64,000 bases of DNA from Pokkaliibacter sp046614695 (lineage in GTDB: Bacteria > Pseudomonadota > Gammaproteobacteria > Pseudomonadales > Balneatricaceae), in contig NZ_JBKKHQ010000017.1 of the NCBI RefSeq assembly GCF_046614695.1, forward strand, positions 1 to 64,000. Reading direction: 5' to 3'. The stretch's first letter is position 1, and each line of letters opens with the position of its first letter. Below the pieces are notes generated by a model. It saw nothing but the letters and a program-made list of their open reading frames with translations. It was not told where the DNA came from and ran no database searches. Positions 36,093 through 44,285 of this stretch are shown one piece after another. The position numbers and the translations under genes were made by a program.

Positions 36093-37091
36093 ATGAAACT
36101 GTCCCTGAAATGGCTGGGTGCTGCGACCCTGGCGCTGGCGGCAAGCGTAAGTCACGCCGAAGACCGTACCCTGCTGAACAGTTCTTACGATATTGCCCGT
36201 GAACTCTTCGCGGCCTATAACCCGCTGTTTGCCAAGCACTGGCAGGAAGAGCACAACGAAACCGTGGAAATCAAACAGTCCCACGGCGGTTCCTCCAAGC
36301 AGGCGCAGGCCATTCTGCAAGGGCTGCGTGCCGATGTGGTCACCTACAATCAGGTGACGGATGTCGACATGCTGCACAACAAGGGCAACCTGATTCCTGC
36401 TGACTGGCAGAAAGCCTTCCCCAACAACAGCTCGCCTTACTATTCCACCACCGCGTTTCTGGTGCGCAAGGGTAACCCTAAAGGCATCAAGAACTGGGAT
36501 GACCTGGTTAAGTCCGACGTAAAAATGGTGTTCCCCAACCCGAAAACCTCCGGCAATGGCCGTTACACCTATTTGGCCGCCTGGGGCTTTGCGGATAAAA
36601 CCTACGGTCACGACGATGCCAAAACCCGCGAATTCGTGAAGAGCTTCCTCAGCCACGTAGCCGTATTTGATACCGGTGGCCGTGGTGCGACCACCACCTT
36701 TATTGAGCGCGGTATTGGCGATGTGCTGATCAGCTTTGAATCCGAAGTGAACAACATCCGTAAGCAGTACGGCGAAAGCGACTACGAAGTGATCGTACCG
36801 CCGCAGTCCATTCTGGCGGAGTTCCCCGTGGCCGTTGTGGATAAATACGCCGAGAAGAACGGCAATGCCGAGCTTGCCAAAGAGTACCTGAACTACCTTT
36901 ACAGCGAGCCTGCCCAGCGCCTGCTGACCACTTTCAACTACCGGGTGCATAACCCCAAAGTGGTTGAAGAGACCGCCGCCCAGTTCCCTAAAGTTGAGCT
37001 GTTTGATGTGGCGGAATACGGCGGCTGGGACAAACTGAACAAGGAACACTTCGCCTCTGGCGGCATCCTTGATCAGCTGCAGGCCCGCTAA
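36093..37091 (+). CDS. sbp: sulfate ABC transporter substrate-binding protein
   Basis: ATG 36093 has GGAG upstream and starts a clean signal peptide (MKLSLKWLGAATLALAASVSHA), while the longer frame adds ten odd residues. The 332-residue periplasmic protein shows the family stretches LLNSSYDIARELF, SHGGSSKQA and VFPNPKTSGNGRY. It binds sulfate (or thiosulfate, as CysP does) and passes it to the CysTWA complex. It is the first gene of a four-gene operon in the order binding protein-cysT-cysW-cysA. Confidence 0.94.
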   Translation: MKLSLKWLGAATLALAASVSHAEDRTLLNSSYDIARELFAAYNPLFAKHWQEEHNETVEIKQSHGGSSKQAQAILQGLRADVVTYNQVTDVDMLHNKGNLIPADWQKAFPNNSSPYYSTTAFLVRKGNPKGIKNWDDLVKSDVKMVFPNPKTSGNGRYTYLAAWGFADKTYGHDDAKTREFVKSFLSHVAVFDTGGRGATTTFIERGIGDVLISFESEVNNIRKQYGESDYEVIVPPQSILAEFPVAVVDKYAEKNGNAELAKEYLNYLYSEPAQRLLTTFNYRVHNPKVVEETAAQFPKVELFDVAEYGGWDKLNKEHFASGGILDQLQAR

Positions 37092-37096
37092 TCACG

Positions 37097-37939
37097 ATGG
37101 CCCTGCTGACCGCAAGCGGTTCCAAGCGGGTGTTGCCCGGGCTCAGTCTGAGCCTGGGCGTCAGTCTGCTGTTTGTGGCCCTGATTCTGCTACTGCCCCT
37201 GTCGGGGCTTTTTGTGCAGATGCAGGACATGAGTCTGGCGCAGTATTGGGCCGTCATTACCGATGCCCGCGTCGTCGCCTCCTATAAGGTGACGCTGCTG
37301 GCGGCGCTGATTGCCTCCGTCGCCAACGCCTTTGTCGGCCTGCTGCTGGCGTGGGTGCTGGTGCGTTATGAATTCCCCGGTCGCCGCCTGATGGATGCGC
37401 TGGTGGATTTGCCGTTTGCCCTGCCGACGGCGGTGGCCGGTATTACCCTGGCGACCCTCTGGTCAGGCAATGGCTGGTACGGTCAGTGGCTGGAAAGCGT
37501 CGGCATTAAAGTCGCCTATACGCCCTTGGGCATCATCGTGGCGATGGCGTTCACCAGCTTGCCCTTTGTGGTGCGAACGGTGCAGCCGGTGCTGGAAGAT
37601 CTCGCTCCTGAATATGAAGAGGCGGCCATTAGCCTTGGCGCCAGTGACTGGCGCGTGTTCTGCAAAGTGGTCTTTCCGGCGCTCTGGCCTGCGCTGATGA
37701 CCGGCGTGGCCCTGAGCTTTGTGCGCAGCCTTGGCGAGTACGGTGCGGTGGTCTTTATCGCCGGTAACATGCCTTATGTGTCGGAAATCATCTCCCTCAT
37801 GATCTTCGTGCGTCTGCAGGAGTTCGATTACGGCGCGGCCAGCGCCATTGCCTCGGTGGTGCTGCTGGTATCGCTGGTGCTGCTGTTCCTGATCAACGCC
37901 TGGCAAAGCCGTTGGTTTAAACGCCTGCAAGGTCGCTAG
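37097..37939 (+). CDS. cysT: sulfate ABC transporter permease CysT
   Basis: The 280-residue inner-membrane protein has six hydrophobic helices and the EAA loop EEAAISLGASDWRVFCKVVFP. It follows the binding-protein stop by 5 bases. It pairs with CysW to form the sulfate channel. Confidence 0.93.
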   Translation: MALLTASGSKRVLPGLSLSLGVSLLFVALILLLPLSGLFVQMQDMSLAQYWAVITDARVVASYKVTLLAALIASVANAFVGLLLAWVLVRYEFPGRRLMDALVDLPFALPTAVAGITLATLWSGNGWYGQWLESVGIKVAYTPLGIIVAMAFTSLPFVVRTVQPVLEDLAPEYEEAAISLGASDWRVFCKVVFPALWPALMTGVALSFVRSLGEYGAVVFIAGNMPYVSEIISLMIFVRLQEFDYGAASAIASVVLLVSLVLLFLINAWQSRWFKRLQGR

Positions 37940-37948
37940 GAGAGGGTT

Positions 37949-38803
37949 ATGTCACATTCTACGAAAACCCTGCGCGTGGGCACTCAGCCACTGGTGAAGT
38001 GGGGGCTGATTACGCTGGCCATCGTGCTGACGCTGATCATGCTGGTCGTGCCCTTGGTGAGCATTTTTGTGCAGGCCTTCGGCAATGGCGTACAGGGTTG
38101 GGTCACCAATGTGGTGGATGAATACAGCCTCGCGGCGATTAGCCTGACCCTGCTGGTGGCGCTGATTACCGTGCCGGTGAACCTGATTTTTGGTATCGCG
38201 CTGGCCTGGGCCGTCACCCATTTCCGCTTTCCCGGCCGCAAGCTGCTGATGACCCTGATCGACATTCCCTTTGCGGTCTCGCCCGTCGTCGCCGGTTTGC
38301 TCTATTTGCTGCTCTATGGCAGCCAAAGCCCGGTGGGCAGCTGGCTGGCGGATCAGGATATTCAGCTTATGTTCGCCTGGCCGGGCATTGTGCTGGTCAC
38401 CATTTTCGTCACCTGTCCCTTTGTCGCCCGTGAGCTGATTCCGCTGATGCAGGCGCAGGGCAGTGAAGAGGAAGAGGCGGCCGTTACCCTGGGCGCGCGC
38501 GGCTGGACGGTGTTCTTTCGCGTGTCGCTGCCGCGGATTCGCTGGGCACTGCTGTACGGTGTGATTCTCACCAATGCCCGCGCCATGGGCGAGTTCGGTG
38601 CGGTATCGGTGGTGTCCGGTGCCATTCGCGGTGAAACCACCACCCTGCCTCTGCAAGTCGAACAGCTCTATCAGGATTACAACTCCGTGGGCGCCTTTAC
38701 CTGCGCTTCACTGCTGGCGCTGCTGGCCCTCTTAACACTGATCGCCAAGGCGCTGCTTGAATGGCGTCAGGGCCGTCGTCAGCGACGCCGCGGCGCGCAC
38801 TGA
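37949..38803 (+). CDS. cysW: sulfate ABC transporter permease CysW
   Basis: The 284-residue permease has about six transmembrane helices and the EAA loop EEAAVTLGARGWTVFFRVSLP. GAGAGGG precedes the ATG, 9 bases after cysT. The C-terminus is a short Arg-rich tail. Confidence 0.93.
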   Translation: MSHSTKTLRVGTQPLVKWGLITLAIVLTLIMLVVPLVSIFVQAFGNGVQGWVTNVVDEYSLAAISLTLLVALITVPVNLIFGIALAWAVTHFRFPGRKLLMTLIDIPFAVSPVVAGLLYLLLYGSQSPVGSWLADQDIQLMFAWPGIVLVTIFVTCPFVARELIPLMQAQGSEEEEAAVTLGARGWTVFFRVSLPRIRWALLYGVILTNARAMGEFGAVSVVSGAIRGETTTLPLQVEQLYQDYNSVGAFTCASLLALLALLTLIAKALLEWRQGRRQRRRGAH

Positions 38804-38828
38804 TTCGGATTACGGCGAAGGAATCACC

Positions 38829-39911
38829 ATGAGTATTACGATTGATAAGGTGAACAAGCACTTCGGTGGCTACCACGCCTTGCAGGACATCCAGCTGGAT
38901 ATCAGCGAAGGCGAAATGGTCGGGCTGCTCGGCCCGTCGGGCTCCGGCAAAACCACGCTGCTGCGGATTATCGCCGGGCTGGAACAGCAGGACAGCGGCC
39001 GTGTGCTCTTTGCTGATCAGGATGTCTCCTCCGTGCATGTGCGTGACCGCCGCGTCGGCTTCGTCTTCCAGCATTACGCCCTGTTTCGCCACATGACGGT
39101 GTTTGAAAACGTCGCCTTTGGTCTGCGGGCCTTGCCACGGCGTGAACGCCCCAATGAAGAGGCAATTCGCAGCAAGGTCATGAACCTGCTGGAAATGGTA
39201 CAGCTGGCTGCGATGGCAGAACGCCTGCCCGCTCAGCTCTCAGGCGGACAACGTCAGCGTGTCGCCCTGGCCCGTGCGCTGGCCATGTCACCGCGCGTGC
39301 TGCTGCTGGATGAACCTTTCGGCGCGCTGGATGCCAAGGTGCGCAAAGAACTGCGCCGCTGGCTGCGCGAGATTCACGACGAACTGCACTTCACCAGCGT
39401 ATTCGTCACCCATGATCAGGAAGAAGCGCTGGAAGTCTCGGACCGCGTGGTCGTCATGAGTCAGGGCCATATCGAACAGGTCGGCGCGCCCCATGCGGTC
39501 TATGCCGAGCCGAAAAGCCGCTTCGTGTTCGACTTCCTCGGCCACAGCAATGCCCTCAAAGGCAATATCGTCGATGGTCGCCTGCAAAGCGGTGATGCCT
39601 GGGTCAAGCTGCCAAGTCCGGTGCAGGGCGAGGCGCAGCTATATTTGCGCTCCCACGAGCTGGAAGTCTGCAGCCTCGGTAACGACAACGCACAGCTGCC
39701 GTTTCGCGTGGTCAGCGTCAGCCCCGTCGGCGCCGAAGTACGCCTTGAACTGCAACCCCAGGGCTTTGAAGGCGATTGCTGGGAAGTCGGCATCAGCCAC
39801 GCCGAATGGGAAAGCCGCCATCTGCAACGCGGCGACACCGTGCTGGTGCGCCCCCGCATCGGCCATCTTTTCCTTGAAGGGGAAAGCGAACCACGGACAT
39901 TGCGGTGGTAA
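38829..39911 (+). CDS. cysA: sulfate/thiosulfate ABC transporter ATP-binding protein CysA
   Basis: ATG 38829 (MSITIDKVNKHFGG) has AAGGA upstream; the longer frame begins inside cysW. The 360-residue ATPase has Walker A GPSGSGKT, signature LSGGQRQRVALARAL, Walker B VLLLDEP and H-loop VTHDQEEALEVSD, then a TOBE-type C-terminal domain. It energises sulfate import and ends the operon. Confidence 0.95.
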   Translation: MSITIDKVNKHFGGYHALQDIQLDISEGEMVGLLGPSGSGKTTLLRIIAGLEQQDSGRVLFADQDVSSVHVRDRRVGFVFQHYALFRHMTVFENVAFGLRALPRRERPNEEAIRSKVMNLLEMVQLAAMAERLPAQLSGGQRQRVALARALAMSPRVLLLDEPFGALDAKVRKELRRWLREIHDELHFTSVFVTHDQEEALEVSDRVVVMSQGHIEQVGAPHAVYAEPKSRFVFDFLGHSNALKGNIVDGRLQSGDAWVKLPSPVQGEAQLYLRSHELEVCSLGNDNAQLPFRVVSVSPVGAEVRLELQPQGFEGDCWEVGISHAEWESRHLQRGDTVLVRPRIGHLFLEGESEPRTLRW

Positions 39912-39935
39912 CGAGCCAGAAGTTATAAAAAGGCT

Positions 39936-39964
39936 CCTTTGTCTCATGCAGAGGAGCTTTTTTA
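39936..39964 (+). terminator. terminator of the sulfate transporter operon
   Basis: GCTCCT pairs with AGGAGC across a loop of about 15 bases, with an A-run before and TTTTTT after. Confidence 0.75.
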
Positions 39965-39995
39965 TTGGCGCTTTACCTGCCTCAAGGATGAGCAA

Positions 39996-40324
39996 ATGAC
40001 GATCCGATTTTTACTCTGGCTGATGGTTGTTGCTCTCAATGTGGCTGCGCCAGTCACGCATCGGTGACTAACCTGCGCCAGCCTCTTACGTTTACCAAAC
40101 TGCACAGCGACTTCGCCGTGACGAGCCGATATGGCTACGAATGCCCCGTGATCAGCCAACAGGTGCTGGAGCATATTCTTGCGAAGGGAAGGCAAGTCAC
40201 CCAGCAAGAGTTGCACGATTACTTCTCCTATTCAGGGTGCGCCATTGAGGGAAGTGCTGATGTGAATGGCCAGCCTTTGACCTTCAGTTTTGATGCGGCG
40301 GTTTTATGCAGTTTCCGGTACATA
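39996..40324 (+). pseudogene. probable frameshifted remnant of a small exported protein
   Basis: ATG 39996 opens a 23-residue frame that reads as a signal peptide (LLWLMVVALNVAAP) and stops at 40065-40067. A second frame opens at GTG 40064 and contains a coherent domain with a Cys pair (YGYECPV and YSGCAIEG). That frame then runs on, out of register, into the duplicated chemoreceptor terminator at 40330, while the +1 frame stops at TAA 40322-40324. One or two frameshifts in a single ~110-residue secreted protein explain this. Alternatively the 148-residue frame to 40510 is used, but its last third would be repeat DNA. The family is not recognised. Confidence 0.45.
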
Positions 40325-40325
40325 A

Positions 40326-40356
40326 AAAAACAGCAGGCTTTTACGCCTGCTGTTTT
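40326..40356 (-). terminator. complete copy of the chemoreceptor terminator
   Basis: CAGCAGGC / GCCTGCTG with a six-base loop is followed on the minus strand by a seven-base T-run. It is the outer copy and retains the T-run missing from the inner copy at 41769. Confidence 0.8.
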
Positions 40357-40425
40357 GCTTTCTGGCTATGCCAAGTCCTTAGTGCAGGCGGAACTTGCCC
40401 ATTTCCCGTTGCAGGCTTTCGGCGA
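40330..40425. repeat. left copy of a ~95-base direct repeat (chemoreceptor 3' end and terminator)
   Basis: This stretch matches 41769-41862 with only a 2-base indel and a few substitutions. On the minus strand it encodes the chemoreceptor C-terminus ESLQREMGKFRLH and stop, then the terminator hairpin. Confidence 0.88.
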
Positions 40426-40480
40426 ATATTGCTATTGCAAGCATATTGATGTTAGACATTGTAATAGTGGCTCTGCTGAG
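40380..40480 (-). pseudogene. remnant of a chemoreceptor C-terminus
   Basis: Beyond the strong repeat, the minus strand still reads as SNINMLAIAIFAESLQ followed by the shared tail. The intact chemoreceptor has ISRNMLAIKE, then about 24 residues missing here, then VAESLQQ. The remnant keeps the reading frame and the matching spacing further upstream but is AT-rich and diverged. It therefore looks like the tail of another chemoreceptor gene, or a decayed duplicate, with an internal deletion. No coding function is expected. Confidence 0.55.
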
Positions 40481-40534
40481 TATCTTTTACGATCAAAAAA
40501 TAATTTTTAATATTAATTTGAAAACAATATAAAG

Positions 40535-41626
40535 CTATTTGAGTGGAGCTAAAAAGCTTTGAGTGTTCTTTATTTTGTGTCTTCGCTTTTCTACAAACTT
40601 TCCAATGTAGTTATTAATAATTAAGCTAAATATTGTAGTGGTGATTATTATTATCAGCGAGTAAGTTAATGTTCTCTCTGGTAAACCAATTGTTTTATAA
40701 AGTTTATTGAAGATCATTACTACTAACATGTGGCTGATGTAAATAGGGTAGCTTAATTCTCCTATATTTTTATCCCATGCTTTCTGACTGTTAAAATGAA
40801 AGAGGAAAGGTAAGGTTATAATAAAAATAGCGAGAAGTAATAATGTTGCAATATTCTTGTGAGGTGCAAGGAATAAACCTGCGCAGCATATAAAGATAAT
40901 GGTTGTGAAAGTGTTAGAATTTCGTGCGGTGATAAAATTTTTCTTATTATACCAAGGTGCTAAGTACTGATGTGAAAGTGCGCCAAGTATAAAGAAAGAT
41001 AATTCAGTTGGAAAGAAACGGTATGACCAAGGGTCTTGAAAGATGATTCCTATTTTAAAAAAATATAAGCGTAAGGATAGAGATAAAAAAAGTAAAATAA
41101 ATAAGATTTTTCTTCTGGGCAAAATAAATGGTGCGATAATATAAAAAGTTAGCTCCACACCTAATGTCCAAGCTTGAGGTGCTAATAATCCTGTATAGAC
41201 CTCTATATCACTAAGCCTAAAATTTCCTACAAATTCAAAAGTTCCATCTCTGACACCCGTGAACATAATCCAATCTTGCCCAAGGAGTGTTATATTTGTT
41301 ACCGCTAAAGCTATTTTGCCGACTGGGTCTAATAGGCTAAAAGTTTCTAATGGTCCGGCAGGTTTTTTCAAAAAGAACGATGCTAAGGCATATAGTGAAA
41401 AAGTTATGAATGCTACTGTCCAGTATGTTGGAAAAAGTCTCAGAAAGCGATTTTTATAAAAAGCTAATATTTCCGGATAACTTTTTGCTTCTATAAGAAT
41501 GTATGATATTAGATATCCTGAAATTATATAAAATAACTGTACAGCAGTCTGTCCACCCACAAAAATATATCCATAAGTGTGAGCGAATACGACGGAGATT
41601 GCTAATAAAGTTCTAATGCTTCCCAT
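40535..41626 (-). CDS. acyltransferase-3 family membrane protein
   Basis: The 363-residue integral membrane protein has about ten transmembrane helices. The N-terminal signature includes the conserved histidine in VVFAHTYGY (H16) and the motif FYIISGYLIS, which define the acyltransferase-3/OafA group. Such proteins acetylate LPS O-antigen, capsule or other surface sugars. Codon use is AT-rich (many TTA, ATA, AAT) unlike all neighbours, indicating recent transfer, as is common for surface-modifying genes. It lies alone between the direct repeats. No soluble SGNH domain is attached. Confidence 0.88.
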   Translation of the reverse strand: MGSIRTLLAISVVFAHTYGYIFVGGQTAVQLFYIISGYLISYILIEAKSYPEILAFYKNRFLRLFPTYWTVAFITFSLYALASFFLKKPAGPLETFSLLDPVGKIALAVTNITLLGQDWIMFTGVRDGTFEFVGNFRLSDIEVYTGLLAPQAWTLGVELTFYIIAPFILPRRKILFILLFLSLSLRLYFFKIGIIFQDPWSYRFFPTELSFFILGALSHQYLAPWYNKKNFITARNSNTFTTIIFICCAGLFLAPHKNIATLLLLAIFIITLPFLFHFNSQKAWDKNIGELSYPIYISHMLVVMIFNKLYKTIGLPERTLTYSLIIIITTTIFSLIINNYIGKFVEKRRHKIKNTQSFLAPLK

Positions 41627-41768
41627 GCCAATCCTGTATGCGTTATTAATAGAATTAACTTCAAGGTTTTTATGTGTTTTGAATAGTGTTTTTTACTGTA
41701 TTAATATTAGAATTTAAAGAAATTTATCATATGCTAATAAATTTTTCATTTGTATAGCTAAGTTTTTC
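41627..41768. other. AT-rich leader of the acyltransferase gene
   Basis: These ~140 bases are mostly A and T and should hold the acyltransferase promoter on the minus strand. I see no gene. Confidence 0.35.
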
Positions 41769-41862
41769 ACAGCAGGCTTTTACGCCTGCTGTTTTGCTTT
41801 CTGGCTATGCCAACCTTAATGCAGGCGGAACTTGCCCATTTCCTGTTGCAGGCTTTCGGCGA
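41769..41862. repeat. right copy of the ~95-base direct repeat
   Basis: It contains the functional 3' end of the chemoreceptor gene and the CAGCAGGC/GCCTGCTG hairpin. Similarity to the left copy stops exactly at the hairpin base, so the T-run is replaced by TGAAAAA on the minus strand. Confidence 0.88.
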
Positions 41863-43702
41863 CCTGCGTCAGGCGCTCGGAGCTTTGGCGGGTCTGGGTT
41901 GCGCCGGCGGTGAGCTGGTCGGCCACTTCTTTTATCGCCAGCATATTGCGGCTGATATCGTCGGTGACGGCGCGTTGCTCTTCGGCGGCGCTGGCGATCT
42001 GAATGGAGCGTTGGCTGATCTGCTCGATGCCCTGGGTCACCTCGTTCATGTTCTGCTTCGCTGCATCCGCATCGGTGACGCTGGTGTTGGCCAGTTCAAA
42101 ACTCACTTCCATGCGGTTAGCGGCAGCTTTGGTCATGCTTTGCAGCTGGCTGATAACGGTCTGGATTTCCTCGGTGCTTTTATGGGCACGCTGCGACAGC
42201 TCGCGCACTTCATCGGCGACCACGGCAAAACCACGGCCTTGTTCGCCAGCACGGGCGGCCTCAATGGCGGCGTTCAGGGCCAGCAGGTTGGTCTGTTCCG
42301 ACACGCCCTGAATGGTGGTCAGAATGCTGCTGATGCTCTGGGCATGTTTGTTAAGGTCCGTGATCAGCCCGGTTGAGGCTTCAATTTCGCTGGCCAGGGT
42401 TTGAATGGAATCCCGGTTACGTGAAACCTGTTGCATGCCCTGCAGGCAGAGCGAGGAGGACTGCTTGGCGGCCGTGGCGGTTTCTTCCGCATGACGGGCG
42501 ACTTCCAGCGCGGTGCTGGCCATTTCCTGCATGGCGGTGGCGACCTGATCAATCTCCTGCTGTTGCTGGGAGATTTCATGGGCCATGTCAGTGGCATTGC
42601 CATTGGCACGGCCCGCCTCGATGCGCACACCTTCACCGGCGGTGCCGACGCGTTGCAAAATCGGCTGTAAGTAATTGATAAAGTTATTGAATCCGGTGGC
42701 AATGGCGCCGATTTCATCATTGCGCAGCACTTCTAGACGACGGGTCAGATCGCCTTTGCCATCGGCCATGTCATCCAGTGCCAGTGAGACATCATCCAGC
42801 GGACGCAGCAGACGGGTCACGCCGAGATAGACCAGCAGCAGACACACCAGCAGCGTGACCAGTGCAATGGCAGCGGCACGCAGCACCAGCGTATCCAGTG
42901 GTGCAAAGACTTCTTTTGGGTCCACCGCGGAGAGCAGATACCAGTCGCTACCGGCAATATGAGTCACGCGGGCAAGCTTGTTCTCGCCTTCAAGTTCAAT
43001 GGCCGTCAGCTCAGTGTCGCTGTCCAGCCGGGTCAGATCCTGAGTGCTGATGCCCTTGATCACCTGGCTGAAAGGCTTCATCACCTGTTCTTTATTGCGA
43101 TAGGCAATCACATCGCCTTCACTGTCGAGCAGCATGGCCGCGCCGGCTTTGCCCAGAGGCAGGGCCAACACGGTTTTGACGATGTCATCGATATAGACAT
43201 CACCGCCGTACACACCATAACGCTTGCCCGCGCCATCCTTACCGGGCTGTACCACGGTAATCACCAGACCGCCGGTGGTGGCGTCGATATAGGGTTTAGT
43301 GATGGAGAGCGCTTCTGTCTGCTGCGCCAGCTGATACCAGGGACGCTTGCGGGGGTCGTAGCCTTCGCGCGGGGTACGGCCGTCATCGTAGACCATCTGG
43401 CCATCGTCAAAACCGGCATAGGCCAGTGAGAAACGCCCGCCCTTATGAGCGATCGTCAGCGCCTGAGTCAGGCTGTCGGCTGCAGGCTGGGCAGTGGCAA
43501 CGGCGGCGATGGCAGACTTTTTACCGTCCAGCCATTCGGCGATTTTGCCCGCCGTCTGGGTGTTGATGAGGTTAACGGTCTGGGAGACATGCTCGTGCAG
43601 GTTTTTCTTCATCTCCCAGTAGGAGGAGCCGGTCAGTAGTGCGGTGACTCCGAGTATCACAATACTCGTGAGCAGCAAAAGCTTGCCTTTCAAGGTTCTC
43701 AT
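41816..43702 (-). CDS. methyl-accepting chemotaxis protein with a dCache sensor
   Basis: The 628-residue receptor has TM1 near residues 7-27, a periplasmic double-Cache domain (YDPRKRPWYQLAQQ and DGYDDG-like segments, about 35-275), TM2 near 280 and a HAMP domain. A cytoplasmic signalling hairpin follows with the conserved tip LLALNAAIEAARAGEQGRGFAVVADEVR. It should sense small molecules such as amino acids or organic acids and control CheA through CheW. No CheR-binding pentapeptide is present at the C-terminus, which ends EMGKFRLH. Its 3' end is duplicated beyond the acyltransferase islet. Confidence 0.94.
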   Translation of the reverse strand: MRTLKGKLLLLTSIVILGVTALLTGSSYWEMKKNLHEHVSQTVNLINTQTAGKIAEWLDGKKSAIAAVATAQPAADSLTQALTIAHKGGRFSLAYAGFDDGQMVYDDGRTPREGYDPRKRPWYQLAQQTEALSITKPYIDATTGGLVITVVQPGKDGAGKRYGVYGGDVYIDDIVKTVLALPLGKAGAAMLLDSEGDVIAYRNKEQVMKPFSQVIKGISTQDLTRLDSDTELTAIELEGENKLARVTHIAGSDWYLLSAVDPKEVFAPLDTLVLRAAAIALVTLLVCLLLVYLGVTRLLRPLDDVSLALDDMADGKGDLTRRLEVLRNDEIGAIATGFNNFINYLQPILQRVGTAGEGVRIEAGRANGNATDMAHEISQQQQEIDQVATAMQEMASTALEVARHAEETATAAKQSSSLCLQGMQQVSRNRDSIQTLASEIEASTGLITDLNKHAQSISSILTTIQGVSEQTNLLALNAAIEAARAGEQGRGFAVVADEVRELSQRAHKSTEEIQTVISQLQSMTKAAANRMEVSFELANTSVTDADAAKQNMNEVTQGIEQISQRSIQIASAAEEQRAVTDDISRNMLAIKEVADQLTAGATQTRQSSERLTQVAESLQQEMGKFRLH

Positions 43703-44285
43703 TTAATGCTTACCTCATGCCTCGGCGGGTGGTTGCTGACGCTTTGCGCGTTCTTGTTGGTCATTTTTTATTGGGATCTGAACGGTGTCTTCAGCAGCGG
43801 CAGGCGAGAAGCCCGACAGTCAGGTCACGGCTGACGTTGGTGCTTTGCTGATGCCGATTGCCCGCTGTTGCCAGAGGGCTGACAGGTGCGCTCAGGCACT
43901 GCTTTAGTGCCCTATGAATAGCACAGGCCATGGCGCTAATCACGCGATCCGAACTAACGGCGACGAACTTTCTCACAACCCTGTCATGCCAAAACTGTCG
44001 TGTCGCCAAAGAGGAGTTTTGCAGGGGTTTTCGGGGGGTTATCGCCCGTTTCCGGGCATAATCCGCTCCCGGACGGATCACTCTTCATGATTGATTCACG
44101 GTTTTGCGCCACGGCAGCGCACGGTTTTGTGCAGGTTTTGATGGGGTTTTGTAAGGTAGCGTTACCCTGATAATCCTGGCTGACAGGTAAGGGATTCCCT
44201 GTAAGTAAATCCCTACGAAAAGTGCCCATGGCAAAGCCTTTGCTAAGAGAGAATGAATAGCATTTAGCAAGATGAGCAAGGCCTT
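43703..44285. promoter_or_regulatory. long divergent intergenic region with phased GGTTTTG repeats
   Basis: The 583 bases between the chemoreceptor (minus) and the Cache protein (plus) contain no convincing gene. GGTTTTG occurs at 44100, 44123, 44134 and 44145, with spacings 23, 11 and 11, and near copies lie at 44016 (GTTTTG) and 44026 (GGTTTTC). This helically phased array suggests an activator or nucleoid-protein binding region controlling one or both sensory genes. Confidence 0.5.
44100..44151 (+). repeat. GGTTTTG heptamer array
   Basis: Four exact heptamers start at 44100, 44123, 44134 and 44145, on the same face of the helix for the last three. The array lies about 140-185 bases before the Cache-protein start. 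Confidence 0.6.

Larger units (their letters stand above)
40426..41768. mobile_element. putative AT-rich genomic islet between direct repeats
   Basis: The 1.3 kb between the two repeat copies is strikingly AT-rich compared with everything around it and holds a single gene, an acyltransferase. The repeats are the 3' end of the flanking chemoreceptor gene, the pattern left by insertion or homologous recombination at a gene end that restores that end. There is no integrase or transposase inside, so the mechanism is unknown. Confidence 0.55.

Noticed and set aside
40064..40510. 148-codon frame read as an intact gene
   Set aside because: Its last third is translated from the duplicated chemoreceptor terminator, so the natural gene must end earlier.
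44087..44170. 26-codon frame within the GGTTTTG repeats
   Set aside because: It merely translates the repeats and has no ribosome-binding site.
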